Assembly: GCA_026985515.1 (NCBI GenBank)
Contig: JALSQH010000109.1
Location: 1 to 13,168 of the forward strand
Origin: a bacterium
GTDB lineage: Bacteria; JALSQH01
Length of the DNA stretch: 13,168 bases
Direction: 5' to 3'
The translations under genes and the position numbers were made by a program. Shown piece by piece: positions 6,956 to 13,168 of this stretch; the stretch's first letter is position 1, and each line of letters opens with the position of its first letter. The notes beneath the pieces were generated by a model, which saw nothing but the letters and a program-made list of their open reading frames with translations, had not been told where the DNA came from and did no database searches.

Positions 6956-6978
6956 TCGCGACTCCTTTTTATTTCAAT

Positions 6979-6984
6979 ATTATA
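6979..6984 (-). promoter_or_regulatory. -10 element for the DUF362 gene
   Basis: A perfect TATAAT on the minus strand, 24 bases before the DUF362 start codon, with an AAGGAG ribosome binding site between. No good -35 is seen at 16-18 bases; the nearest candidate is TTGTGG with a 19-base spacer, so the promoter may be weak or need an activator. Confidence 0.45.
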
Positions 6985-7025
6985 ACCAATCTCCGTCTTC
7001 TCACCACAATAATCATTTATCAACA

Positions 7026-7043
7026 TTTACCACATGTGGTAAA
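7026..7043. promoter_or_regulatory. 18-base perfect palindrome upstream of uppS (operator candidate)
   Basis: TTTACCACATGTGGTAAA is a perfect inverted repeat with no spacer. It ends two bases before the likely uppS -10 (TATACT, 7046-7051) and covers the spacer and part of the -35 position. A dimeric regulator bound here would block uppS. It is also within reach of the divergent DUF362 promoter. No T tract follows directly and the two arms abut, so a hairpin role is unlikely. Confidence 0.5.
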
Positions 7044-7045
7044 AT

Positions 7046-7051
7046 TATACT
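7046..7051 (+). promoter_or_regulatory. -10 element for uppS
   Basis: TATACT (5 of 6 consensus bases) lies 19 bases before the uppS start codon, with GGAGG at 7061-7065 as ribosome binding site. The -35 position 17 bases upstream reads ACATTT, a poor match, and overlaps the palindrome. Confidence 0.4.
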
Positions 7052-7070
7052 ACACACACTGGAGGAACAG

Positions 7071-7796
7071 ATGGAATCAGGTGGCAAAAAGATTAAAATT
7101 CCGGATCATGTTGCAATAATCATGGATGGCAACGGTAGATGGGCTCAATTGAGGGGCTTACCGAGACTTGCAGGACACAGAGAAGGTGTGAAAAGGGCAA
7201 GGGAAGCAGTAGAGTTCTCCTACAGGAATGGCATCAAGTACCTTACGCTTTTTGCCTTTTCTACAGAAAACTGGCAGAGGCCCCGGGAGGAAGTTGAAGG
7301 CATAATCCAGCTTTTGAGGGAATATCTCAGAAAAGAACTTCCAGATCTCAAAGAGAATAGAGTTAAATTGAAAGTGATTGGAGATCTGACTCCCCTTCCA
7401 GAAGAGGTGAGAAGAGAAATTGAAACTGCAGAAGAAGAATTAAAAGAAGGTGACAGGTTAACATTGATTGTGGCTTTCAGTTATGGTGGAAGACAGGAGA
7501 TAATCAGAGCAGTGAAAAAAATTGTTTCTGAATGTAAAAATGGAACAGTCCAAAACATCAGCGAAGAATACTTCAGAAAGTTCCTCTTTGCTCCTGAGAT
7601 TCCCGATCCTGACCTTCTCATAAGGACAGGAGGAGAACAGAGAATAAGCAATTTCCTGCTTTTTCAAATAGCCTATACAGAACTTTACTTTACAAAAACT
7701 CTCTGGCCTGACTTTACCTCTGAAGAATTCAAAAGAGCCATTGAGGATTATTCACGCAGAGAGAGAAGATTCGGAAGGGTTGGCAAAGGAAAGTAA
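7071..7796 (+). CDS. uppS: Undecaprenyl diphosphate synthase (cis-isoprenyl transferase)
   Basis: A 241-residue protein of normal length for UppS. It adds isopentenyl diphosphate units in cis to farnesyl diphosphate, making the C55 lipid carrier for peptidoglycan and surface polysaccharide. Motifs in order: HVAIIMDGNGRWA at 13-25 with catalytic Asp19 and the diphosphate-binding GNGR; LTLFAFSTENWQRP at 58-71; FSYGGRQEI at 136-144; and PDPDLLIRTGGEQRISNFLL at 178-197, which holds the Arg and Glu that bind IPP and magnesium. The enzyme is cytoplasmic and membrane-associated. The start has GGAGG upstream and the family N-terminus begins correctly. The common downstream partners cdsA and dxr are absent: the next gene is convergent, so uppS seems to be transcribed alone from a palindrome-bearing promoter region. 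Confidence 0.97.
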   Translation: MESGGKKIKIPDHVAIIMDGNGRWAQLRGLPRLAGHREGVKRAREAVEFSYRNGIKYLTLFAFSTENWQRPREEVEGIIQLLREYLRKELPDLKENRVKLKVIGDLTPLPEEVRREIETAEEELKEGDRLTLIVAFSYGGRQEIIRAVKKIVSECKNGTVQNISEEYFRKFLFAPEIPDPDLLIRTGGEQRISNFLLFQIAYTELYFTKTLWPDFTSEEFKRAIEDYSRRERRFGRVGKGK

Positions 7797-7841
7797 TATA
7801 AGAGTAAGCTACAACTAAGTGTTCAGAGCAGGCATATGGTT

Positions 7842-7890
7842 AAAAAGAAGAAAAATTCAACAAACCCTGACAGAATCAGGGTTTGTTGAA
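7842..7890 (-). terminator. Strong intrinsic terminator of the proteostasis operon, overlapping the htrA 3' end
   Basis: A perfect 14-base stem (TTCAACAAACCCTG at 7856-7869 and CAGGGTTTGTTGAA at 7877-7890) with a 7-base loop. On the minus strand it is followed by a T-rich run (7855-7842). The first stem arm as transcribed encodes the last codons of htrA (Phe-Asn-Lys-Pro) and the first bases of the TGA stop. On the plus strand it could also slow polymerase leaving uppS, but no T run follows on that side. Confidence 0.85.
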
Positions 7891-9339
7891 AGCCACCCAG
7901 AACGTTCCCTCATTTTCTCTGTAGATCAGAAGAAGAATTGGTTCTCCAGACTTTACTCTGGAGAGAATCCTCTTTGCCTGAGAAGCCGTTTTCACCTCTT
8001 TCTGATTAATTTCAACAATAACATCTCCCCTCTGAAGTCCATTTTCCTCGGCAACTGACCCGGGCTCAACCTTTGTTATGAGTACTCCTTTCTGAATGGA
8101 AATACCAAGTTGTGACGCAAGTTCAGGGGTAAGAGTTTTCAGAGAAAGTCCTATTTTCTTTAAAGCTTCCTCCTCACCTTCAGGAGCTTCGGAAATTTCA
8201 CCTTTTGCACCCATTTCCGCAATCTTAACTTTAAAGGTTATCTTTTTTAATTTTCCCTTCCTCGGCCTTAGAACTACAATTTTAACTTTTTTACCGGGAG
8301 GAGTTGAAGCCACATAAAAAGGGAGATCCCTGTAGCTCTTTACCTTTTTACCATCATATTCAACAATTATATCTCCAGGTCTGAGACCAGCCCTCTCAGC
8401 AGGAGTGTGCTTTAAAACCTGTGCTATCAGCGCACCTTCAGGTTTTTTCAATCCAAAGCTTTTTGCTATGGCAGGAGTTACCTTCTGAATCTTAACACCA
8501 AGCCATCCCCTGACGACCTTTCCCTTTGTTTTTAGCTGGGCAACCACAGTTTTTGCAAGATTGGAGGGTATTGCAAATCCTATTCCTGCAGATTGACCTG
8601 TCTTGGTGAAAATTGCAGTGTTTATTCCTATTACCTCTCCATTAAGATCAAGCAATGGACCTCCTGAATTACCGGGATTAATAGGAGCATCAGTCTGAAG
8701 GAAATTGTCGTATGGTCCAACACCAATTACCCTGCCCTTTGCACTGATTATTCCGTGAGTAACTGTATGTGATAATCCAAAGGGATTTCCAATGGCAATA
8801 ACCCAGGAACCAATCTTGATTTTATCAGAATCACCAAGGGTCAGGTATGGTAACTTCTTTCCAGCCTTTATCTTCAATAAAGCAAGATCAGTTTTCTTAT
8901 CCTTACCAACAATTTTTGCTTTATACTTCTCATCTTCACTGAAGGAAACGATTATTTCGTCTGCTCCTTTTATTACATGGTAATTTGTGAGAATGTATCC
9001 ATCCGGATCAATAACGAAACCTGATCCGAGACTTTTCTGCTTGAATTCACGCGGAACTTCTGGAAATGGTTCCCCGGGGAAAAACCATCTGAAAAAGTTG
9101 TATAATTGTTGCGTCTGGGGAGGTAATTTAAAAACCTTCGTGGAACTTATATTTACCACTGCTGGAATTGCCTTCTCAACAATCGGGCTGAAATCAGGTA
9201 ATGTAACAATAGGTTTTTCCTGAGTAGTGGCACTCTTCTCCTCAGCTGAAGTGCTCTCCGGGAGGTTGAAACATGAAGCAACAACAATTCCACCTACAAA
9301 AGCAAAAACAATCAGGAGAAGGGAAATCTTCTTTCTCAT
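7876..9339 (-). CDS. HtrA/DegQ-family periplasmic serine protease (Do-like) with two PDZ domains
   Basis: A 487-residue protein. An N-terminal hydrophobic segment (about 5-22) acts as signal peptide or anchor; VVAS-Cys23 is a loose lipobox, so a lipid anchor is possible. The trypsin-like domain has the full triad: His121 (TNYHVI), Asp151 (TDLALL) and Ser225 (NPGNSGGP). PDZ1 spans about 278-372 (RGWLGVKIQ start) and PDZ2 about 394-480, matching the DegP/DegQ two-PDZ layout and length. By family, it degrades or refolds damaged envelope proteins in the periplasm. The linker near 380-392 is Glu-rich. The start has AAGGAG upstream. The gene is last in the operon, 21 bases after the DUF1844 gene, and ends in a terminator. 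DegP, DegQ and DegS-type roles cannot be told apart by sequence alone, although two PDZ domains exclude DegS. Confidence 0.95.
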   Translation of the reverse strand: MRKKISLLLIVFAFVGGIVVASCFNLPESTSAEEKSATTQEKPIVTLPDFSPIVEKAIPAVVNISSTKVFKLPPQTQQLYNFFRWFFPGEPFPEVPREFKQKSLGSGFVIDPDGYILTNYHVIKGADEIIVSFSEDEKYKAKIVGKDKKTDLALLKIKAGKKLPYLTLGDSDKIKIGSWVIAIGNPFGLSHTVTHGIISAKGRVIGVGPYDNFLQTDAPINPGNSGGPLLDLNGEVIGINTAIFTKTGQSAGIGFAIPSNLAKTVVAQLKTKGKVVRGWLGVKIQKVTPAIAKSFGLKKPEGALIAQVLKHTPAERAGLRPGDIIVEYDGKKVKSYRDLPFYVASTPPGKKVKIVVLRPRKGKLKKITFKVKIAEMGAKGEISEAPEGEEEALKKIGLSLKTLTPELASQLGISIQKGVLITKVEPGSVAEENGLQRGDVIVEINQKEVKTASQAKRILSRVKSGEPILLLIYRENEGTFWVAFNKP

Positions 9340-9360
9340 CGGAAACTCCTTTTTTGATTT

Positions 9361-9684
9361 TCAATTCTCTTTTTGTTTTTCTCTCCTGTATACTTCCACG
9401 AACTTTAACTTCAACTCAGTTATTAGCGAATTGATAAATTGTTCCTCTTCCTGACTCAGATTACCTTTTGTTTTCTCTCTCAGCATATCAATTGTGTCAA
9501 TTGTGTGCTTGGCAAGCATGAGGTTTTTTCTTTCTTTGCCTGTTATGGGATCGGGGCTGAGTCCAAGATAGATCAGAACTGATTGACTTATCCCAAGAAT
9601 AAAATTTTTGAAATCAACAGGCGGTATTTCCTTATCTTTGAATTCAACCTCCTCATACTCTCTCCTTTTCTCTTCGTCACTCAT
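9361..9684 (-). CDS. DUF1844 family protein
   Basis: A 107-residue protein matching DUF1844: a charged N-terminus (1-22), then VDFKNFILGISQSVLIYLGL (23-42), SPDPITGKERKNLMLAKHTIDTI, and MLREKTKGNLSQEEEQFIN. The KTKGNL and LAKxTID stretches are the family hallmark. The function is not known. It is mostly helical by appearance with no signal peptide or clear membrane span, so it is likely cytoplasmic. GGAGGT precedes the start. It lies 10 bases after the Clp ATPase and 21 bases before the htrA gene, so it is co-transcribed with quality-control genes; a link to that process is inference from position. Confidence 0.85.
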   Translation of the reverse strand: MSDEEKRREYEEVEFKDKEIPPVDFKNFILGISQSVLIYLGLSPDPITGKERKNLMLAKHTIDTIDMLREKTKGNLSQEEEQFINSLITELKLKFVEVYRREKQKEN

Positions 9685-9694
9685 CTCGCACCTC

Positions 9695-11974
9695 CTATAC
9701 TACAAGTTCCTTATCCAGAAGAACAACTTTTCCCTCTTCATTAACATCTATGTAGAAATAATCCCTTTCGTTCCATTTGAGAGTTACAGGGAGTTTAATT
9801 ACCTCGTCAATTTTCCTCTTGAGATATCTTGCACCATACTTAATTGAAAATCCCTCTCTCGCCACTTCCCTTATTGCCTCTTCTGTTACAATAAGATGTT
9901 TTCCCTCCTCTTCAACCTTTTCCTGAATCTTCTTTATGTATCTTCGTGCTATTTCCACAACCTCCTCCTCTGTCAGTGGAGAGAAAACTATTATGTCATC
10001 TATCCTGTTGAGAAATTCAGGCGAAAATCTATTTTCAACCTCCTGCATAATCAACTTCTTGACCTCGCCAATTGATTCTTTTTCTTTTAAGAACCCCAGC
10101 GGCTTCAAATAGTTCCTGAAATGCTGATATCCAATGTTTGAAGTCATGATGATTATGGCGTCACTGAAGTATACTTTTTTACCTTTTCCATCAGTTAACC
10201 ATCCCTCGTCGAAGACCTGAAGGAAAAGCGTCAAAACATCAGGATGGGCTTTCTCAATTTCGTCAAGAAGAACCACAGTGTAGGGATTTTCCCTTATTTT
10301 ATTCGTAAGAACTCCACCTCTTTCGGAACCCACAATTCCCCTGGGCATCCCTATCAATTTGTCAATGGAAATGGTGCCGTCCTTATATTCAGACATGTCG
10401 AGCCTTATCATTTTCTCTTCATCACCAAAGAGATACTCAGCAAGAGCCTTGGCAAGCTCTGTCTTTCCCACTCCAGTGGGTCCGAGAAAAAGAAGAACTC
10501 CATCAGGTCTGTTAAAATTCTCTTTCAGAGGACCCTTGTTCAACCGCAATCTCTTTCCAAGCGCGTATATTGCCTCCTTCTGTCCCACAACTCTCTGGGA
10601 AAGTTTCTCTTCAAGGTCCTTAAATCTCTCAACAGAGTTTCTGCGGATCATATCCAGCGGAATCTGTGTTTCCTCAGCAACCACTTCATAAATATGTTCT
10701 GCTCTGACAACCTTGTCCTCAGTGTAAAGTGAAGCCTTAACACATGCAGTATCAAGCCAGTTAATTGGTTTATCAGGTAACTTTCTCCCCCTGTCATATC
10801 TTTTCGACAACTGTAATGAAACTTTTAAAGCTTCATCTGAGATAACCACAAGATAAACTCTCTCAAGTCTCTTTTTAACCCCCTGCAGAATCTTTTCTGT
10901 TTCCTCATATGTGGGCTCCCTGACATAAATTGTTCTGAATCTCCTTGCAAGAGCCTCATCCTCCATTATGTACTGCATATACTCGGTATAGGTTGTCGCA
11001 CCAATTATCTGAATTTCCCCCTTTGCAAGGGAGGATTTCAGAATATTCGCTGCATCGGAAGGTACACCCATCGCAGATCCAGCACCTATGATGGAATGAG
11101 CTTCGTCGATGAAAAGAATTATATTTCCCCTATCCTTCACCTCCTTTATTATCTTTTCAATCCTTTCCTCAAACATACCCCTGAACATCGTCCCTGCAAC
11201 AAGGGAATTCATCTGGAGATTCACTATCTGATAATCTCTCAGATTGGGTGGAATTGACTCAGGTTCAAACTCTATTTTCCATGCCAGTCCCTCTGCGAGG
11301 GCAGTTTTACCCACACCAGGTTCACCTATCAGCATAACTGAATTTGCCCTTTCACGATGAGAAAGTATCTCTATCATCTTCCTGATCTCTTTTTCCCTTC
11401 CGAAGATTTCGGGGATCTTTCCCATTACTGCAAGTTTGTTGAGATTTATCCCAAACTGCCTCAGAAAACCGGGGAGTTCATACTTTCTTCTTAACTCCCT
11501 TTCAAACTCAATTCTCCGTCTGCTCTCCTCCATTATGGCATTGATCACAATGAAGGGATCCTTTCCCTTTTCCTTAACAAGCTGGGAGGGATAACTCTCC
11601 TCCACCATAAAAATTCCTGCAAGCAAGTTGTATGGACCAATTTTCTGGTACCCCTCTCCATTGGCATTGGCAAGGGCCTTCTCAAGTACCTTTTTCACAA
11701 GGGGCGATACCTTGATCCCTACAGAGGCCTCAACAAGATAATCAGACTTTTCCAGTCTGTTATTTATTTCTCTCTTAATCTCAGCTGGATCCAGCCCTGC
11801 ATTTTCCATTATGACATCAAAGGCATCTGTCTCAAGCTTTATGAAAGCATAAAGGAGGTGTTCAGGAGCAAGATAGTAATGATCTCTCCTCTGTGTTTCC
11901 GTTATGGCATATGTTAAAATTTTTTGTGCCCTTTCAGTCAGGTATTCTCTGTAAGGTGACAGATCAATATGCAT
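9695..11974 (-). CDS. ClpA/ClpC-type Hsp100 AAA+ ATPase (ATP-dependent Clp protease ATP-binding subunit)
   Basis: A 759-residue two-ring Clp ATPase. The N-domain has two Clp_N repeats (about 12-60 and 88-135). AAA1 has Walker A GEPGVGKTA (217-225), Walker B ILFIDEAH (286-293) and Arg fingers near RRF 344-346. AAA2 has Walker A GPTGVGKTE (498-506), Walker B VVLLDEIEKAH (567-577) and FLNRID at 654-659. The long ClpB middle coiled coil is absent, pointing to ClpA/ClpC. A PLGF segment at 625-628 lies where ClpC binds ClpP (LGF loop), so it likely unfolds proteins for ClpP; clpP is not in the window. AAA1 pore loop is MFRG (Phe for Tyr); AAA2 pore loop is GIVG in place of GYVG, which is odd. I chose ATG 11974 over an upstream TTG at 11995: GAGAGGTG sits at proper distance before the ATG and overlaps the htpX stop. 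Confidence 0.92.
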   Translation of the reverse strand: MHIDLSPYREYLTERAQKILTYAITETQRRDHYYLAPEHLLYAFIKLETDAFDVIMENAGLDPAEIKREINNRLEKSDYLVEASVGIKVSPLVKKVLEKALANANGEGYQKIGPYNLLAGIFMVEESYPSQLVKEKGKDPFIVINAIMEESRRRIEFERELRRKYELPGFLRQFGINLNKLAVMGKIPEIFGREKEIRKMIEILSHRERANSVMLIGEPGVGKTALAEGLAWKIEFEPESIPPNLRDYQIVNLQMNSLVAGTMFRGMFEERIEKIIKEVKDRGNIILFIDEAHSIIGAGSAMGVPSDAANILKSSLAKGEIQIIGATTYTEYMQYIMEDEALARRFRTIYVREPTYEETEKILQGVKKRLERVYLVVISDEALKVSLQLSKRYDRGRKLPDKPINWLDTACVKASLYTEDKVVRAEHIYEVVAEETQIPLDMIRRNSVERFKDLEEKLSQRVVGQKEAIYALGKRLRLNKGPLKENFNRPDGVLLFLGPTGVGKTELAKALAEYLFGDEEKMIRLDMSEYKDGTISIDKLIGMPRGIVGSERGGVLTNKIRENPYTVVLLDEIEKAHPDVLTLFLQVFDEGWLTDGKGKKVYFSDAIIIMTSNIGYQHFRNYLKPLGFLKEKESIGEVKKLIMQEVENRFSPEFLNRIDDIIVFSPLTEEEVVEIARRYIKKIQEKVEEEGKHLIVTEEAIREVAREGFSIKYGARYLKRKIDEVIKLPVTLKWNERDYFYIDVNEEGKVVLLDKELVV

Positions 11975-11984
11975 ACAACACCTC

Positions 11985-12848
11985 TCAATAAGCAAGTTCT
12001 TTTAATCTTCTTATCCTATCCTCAATGGGAGGATGAGTGCTGAAGAGCTTCAAAATGCTCCTCCCACTGAAAGGATTCACAATATACATATGACTTACAG
12101 CTTCATTACCAAATTTAGGTTGAATCTGGCCAGCGTACCTGCCAAGCTTTTCAAGGGCACTGATCAATCCCCAGGGATGTCCAACTATTCTGGCACCCGT
12201 GGCATCAGCAAGATACTCTCTTGAACGAGACACTGCCAGCTGTATTATTGTGGCAACAATAGGGGTAATAATGGCAAGGGCGAGAGCCACAAAAATGTTG
12301 CCACCACCTTCATCGTCATCTCTGCTAAAACCTCCAAAGATAGCGGCCCACTTTACCATATCAGCAAGAAACATGATTGCAGTTGCTATTGTTGCAGCAA
12401 TAGAACCTATAAGGATATCTCTGTTTTTTATATGAGACAATTCGTGTGCCAGCACGCCCCTCAATTCTTCGTCATCCATCATTTCAAGGAGGCCCTGCGT
12501 AACAGCAACAGCGGCATGTGACGGGCTTCTACCGGTGGCAAAAGCATTGGGAGCCATATCTGGAATTATATATACCCGTGGCACTGGCAGACCAGCCTTT
12601 TGAGCCAGTTCATAAACTATGTTGTACAATCTCGGGTTACTGTTCTGATCCACAGGTTGAGCTCTGTGCATTGCCAGAACTATCTTGTCTGAAAACCAGT
12701 ATGAAAAGAAGTTCATTCCTATCGCGAGAATTGCAGCAAAGTACAGTCCTCCATTACCACCCAGAAGATAACCAAAGGCAAGAAAAAGTCCACTCAATAT
12801 TCCCAGAAGAATTCCAGTCTTAAACCAGTTTGTCAGAATCCAGCTCAT
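11985..12848 (-). CDS. htpX: HtpX membrane zinc metalloprotease (M48B)
   Basis: A 287-residue protein of standard HtpX length. Two N-terminal membrane segments (about 10-29 and 34-54), then the M48 catalytic part with HELSH at 135-139 and the third zinc ligand in SREYLADATGA (Glu211). Further hydrophobic stretches lie at 145-165 and 185-205. The PNAFATGR and THPPIEDRI motifs are classical HtpX. By family, it sits in the inner membrane with its active site in the cytoplasm and cuts damaged membrane proteins. A GGAGGTGG precedes the start. The 102-base gap to the DnaJ stop may hold a weak promoter (TTGAAA, 17 bases, TACCAT), but I would not rely on it. The stop is 10 bases before the Clp start, whose ribosome binding site overlaps it. 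Confidence 0.96.
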   Translation of the reverse strand: MSWILTNWFKTGILLGILSGLFLAFGYLLGGNGGLYFAAILAIGMNFFSYWFSDKIVLAMHRAQPVDQNSNPRLYNIVYELAQKAGLPVPRVYIIPDMAPNAFATGRSPSHAAVAVTQGLLEMMDDEELRGVLAHELSHIKNRDILIGSIAATIATAIMFLADMVKWAAIFGGFSRDDDEGGGNIFVALALAIITPIVATIIQLAVSRSREYLADATGARIVGHPWGLISALEKLGRYAGQIQPKFGNEAVSHMYIVNPFSGRSILKLFSTHPPIEDRIRRLKELAY

Positions 12849-12950
12849 TCACACCACCTCCATTTATTATGGTAACTCAATTTACCTGTATTTTCAATTT
12901 TCCACCAGAGGTTTAGACAGTACACAGACACAGGAGTTGCAATACAGAAA

Positions 12951-13168
12951 TCAGATTTTGGAGAATACTTCACTCCTGGGGTTGTATGGAGAGTTATTTT
13001 TCCATTCTTCCATGAATTCTTTAATCTTCTTATCCATCTTTTCAGGCAGAACAATTTCAACGATCACATACTGATCTCCCCTTACCCCCGTTTTGGGATT
13101 AGTTACCCCCTTTCCCCTGATTCTGAATTTCTGTCCAGATCTGGTTCCAGGGGGGATTTTCATTTTAA
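12951..13168 (-). CDS. DnaJ-family co-chaperone (C-terminal end, runs off right edge)
   Basis: The last 72 codons of a gene entering from the right. It shows the C-terminal DnaJ signature: KIPPGTRSGQKFRIRGKG, then GVRGDQYVIVEIVLP and EKMDKKIKEFMEEW. This is the second substrate-binding beta domain and the dimerisation tail of Hsp40 proteins, which pass unfolded proteins to DnaK. The tail ends with SPYNPRSEVFSKI. The J domain and any zinc-finger region lie outside the window, so DnaJ and CbpA-type (no zinc finger) cannot be told apart. It is upstream of htpX by 102 bases on the same strand, consistent with the start of the quality-control operon. Confidence 0.85.
   Translation of the reverse strand, partial: KMKIPPGTRSGQKFRIRGKGVTNPKTGVRGDQYVIVEIVLPEKMDKKIKEFMEEWKNNSPYNPRSEVFSKI

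Noticed and set aside
7797-7841. The short stretch between the uppS stop and the htrA terminator T run.
   Set aside because: No gene, hairpin or promoter-like signal was found in it beyond AT-rich sequence.
10244-10732. A 162-codon plus-strand open frame opposite the Clp ATPase gene.
   Set aside because: It is fully antisense to a well-supported Clp AAA2 region, has no recognisable motif, and reads as a mirror of the coding strand.
9695-11974. Assignment of the Clp ATPase as ClpB disaggregase.
   Set aside because: The long middle coiled-coil domain of ClpB is missing between AAA1 and AAA2, and a ClpC-like LGF loop is present.
12869-12897. Possible htpX promoter (TTGAAA, 17 bases, TACCAT) and a GGTAA/TTACC inverted repeat in the DnaJ-htpX gap.
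   Set aside because: The -10 matches only 4 of 6 bases and the inverted repeat arms are only 5 bases; both are expected by chance in AT-rich DNA.
12845-13060. A 71-codon open frame on the minus strand overlapping the DnaJ end and running into the htpX start.
   Set aside because: It lies in a different frame from the clear DnaJ C-terminal sequence, has no family match that I recognise, and its codon content looks like an out-of-frame shadow.

Overview
The window looks like chromosome from a diderm (Gram-negative-type) bacterium. The evidence is an outer-membrane beta-barrel protein with a signal peptide, and a periplasmic HtrA/DegQ-type protease. DNA is AT-rich, genes are densely packed with many overlapping or nearly touching ends, and the proteins are rich in Lys, Glu and Ile. 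This would suit a thermophilic or anaerobic uncultured lineage, but that is inference and I cannot name the organism. There are no tRNAs, rRNAs, insertion sequences, CRISPR arrays or other mobile-element signs.

Block 1 (1-3352, minus strand) is a tight operon read right to left: an extended SDR oxidoreductase, a CPBP-family intramembrane protease-like protein, a second extended SDR, and the start of a FadL/PorV-like outer-membrane barrel that runs off the left edge. Block 2 (3471-5566, plus strand) is divergent from it and carries a third extended SDR and a glutaryl-CoA-dehydrogenase-type acyl-CoA dehydrogenase, whose frame is broken by an apparent one-base deletion. The two blocks share a 118-base divergent promoter region, with a near-perfect palindrome between the plus-strand -35 and -10. 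Three SDRs, an acyl-CoA dehydrogenase, a membrane protease and a FadL-like barrel together suggest lipid or acyl/isoprenoid modification and transport; the substrate is unknown.

The gap 5567-5809 contains no gene but is dense in signals: a 15-base palindrome, a good match to a sigma-54 (-24/-12) promoter, two mutually exclusive inverted repeats and a terminator-like hairpin. It may simply be the 3' region of Block 2, or it may encode a short RNA.

Next come a minus-strand DUF362 protein with two [4Fe-4S] ferredoxin motifs (5810-6955) and a divergent plus-strand undecaprenyl diphosphate synthase gene, uppS (7071-7796). An 18-base perfect palindrome lies just upstream of the uppS -10.

Block 3 (13168 to 7876, minus strand) looks like a protein-quality-control operon: the C-terminal end of a DnaJ-family co-chaperone, HtpX membrane protease, a two-domain Clp/Hsp100 ATPase, a small DUF1844 protein and an HtrA/DegQ-type serine protease. 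From htpX onward the gaps are only about 10 to 21 bases. The block ends in a strong intrinsic terminator whose stem includes the last codons of htrA.
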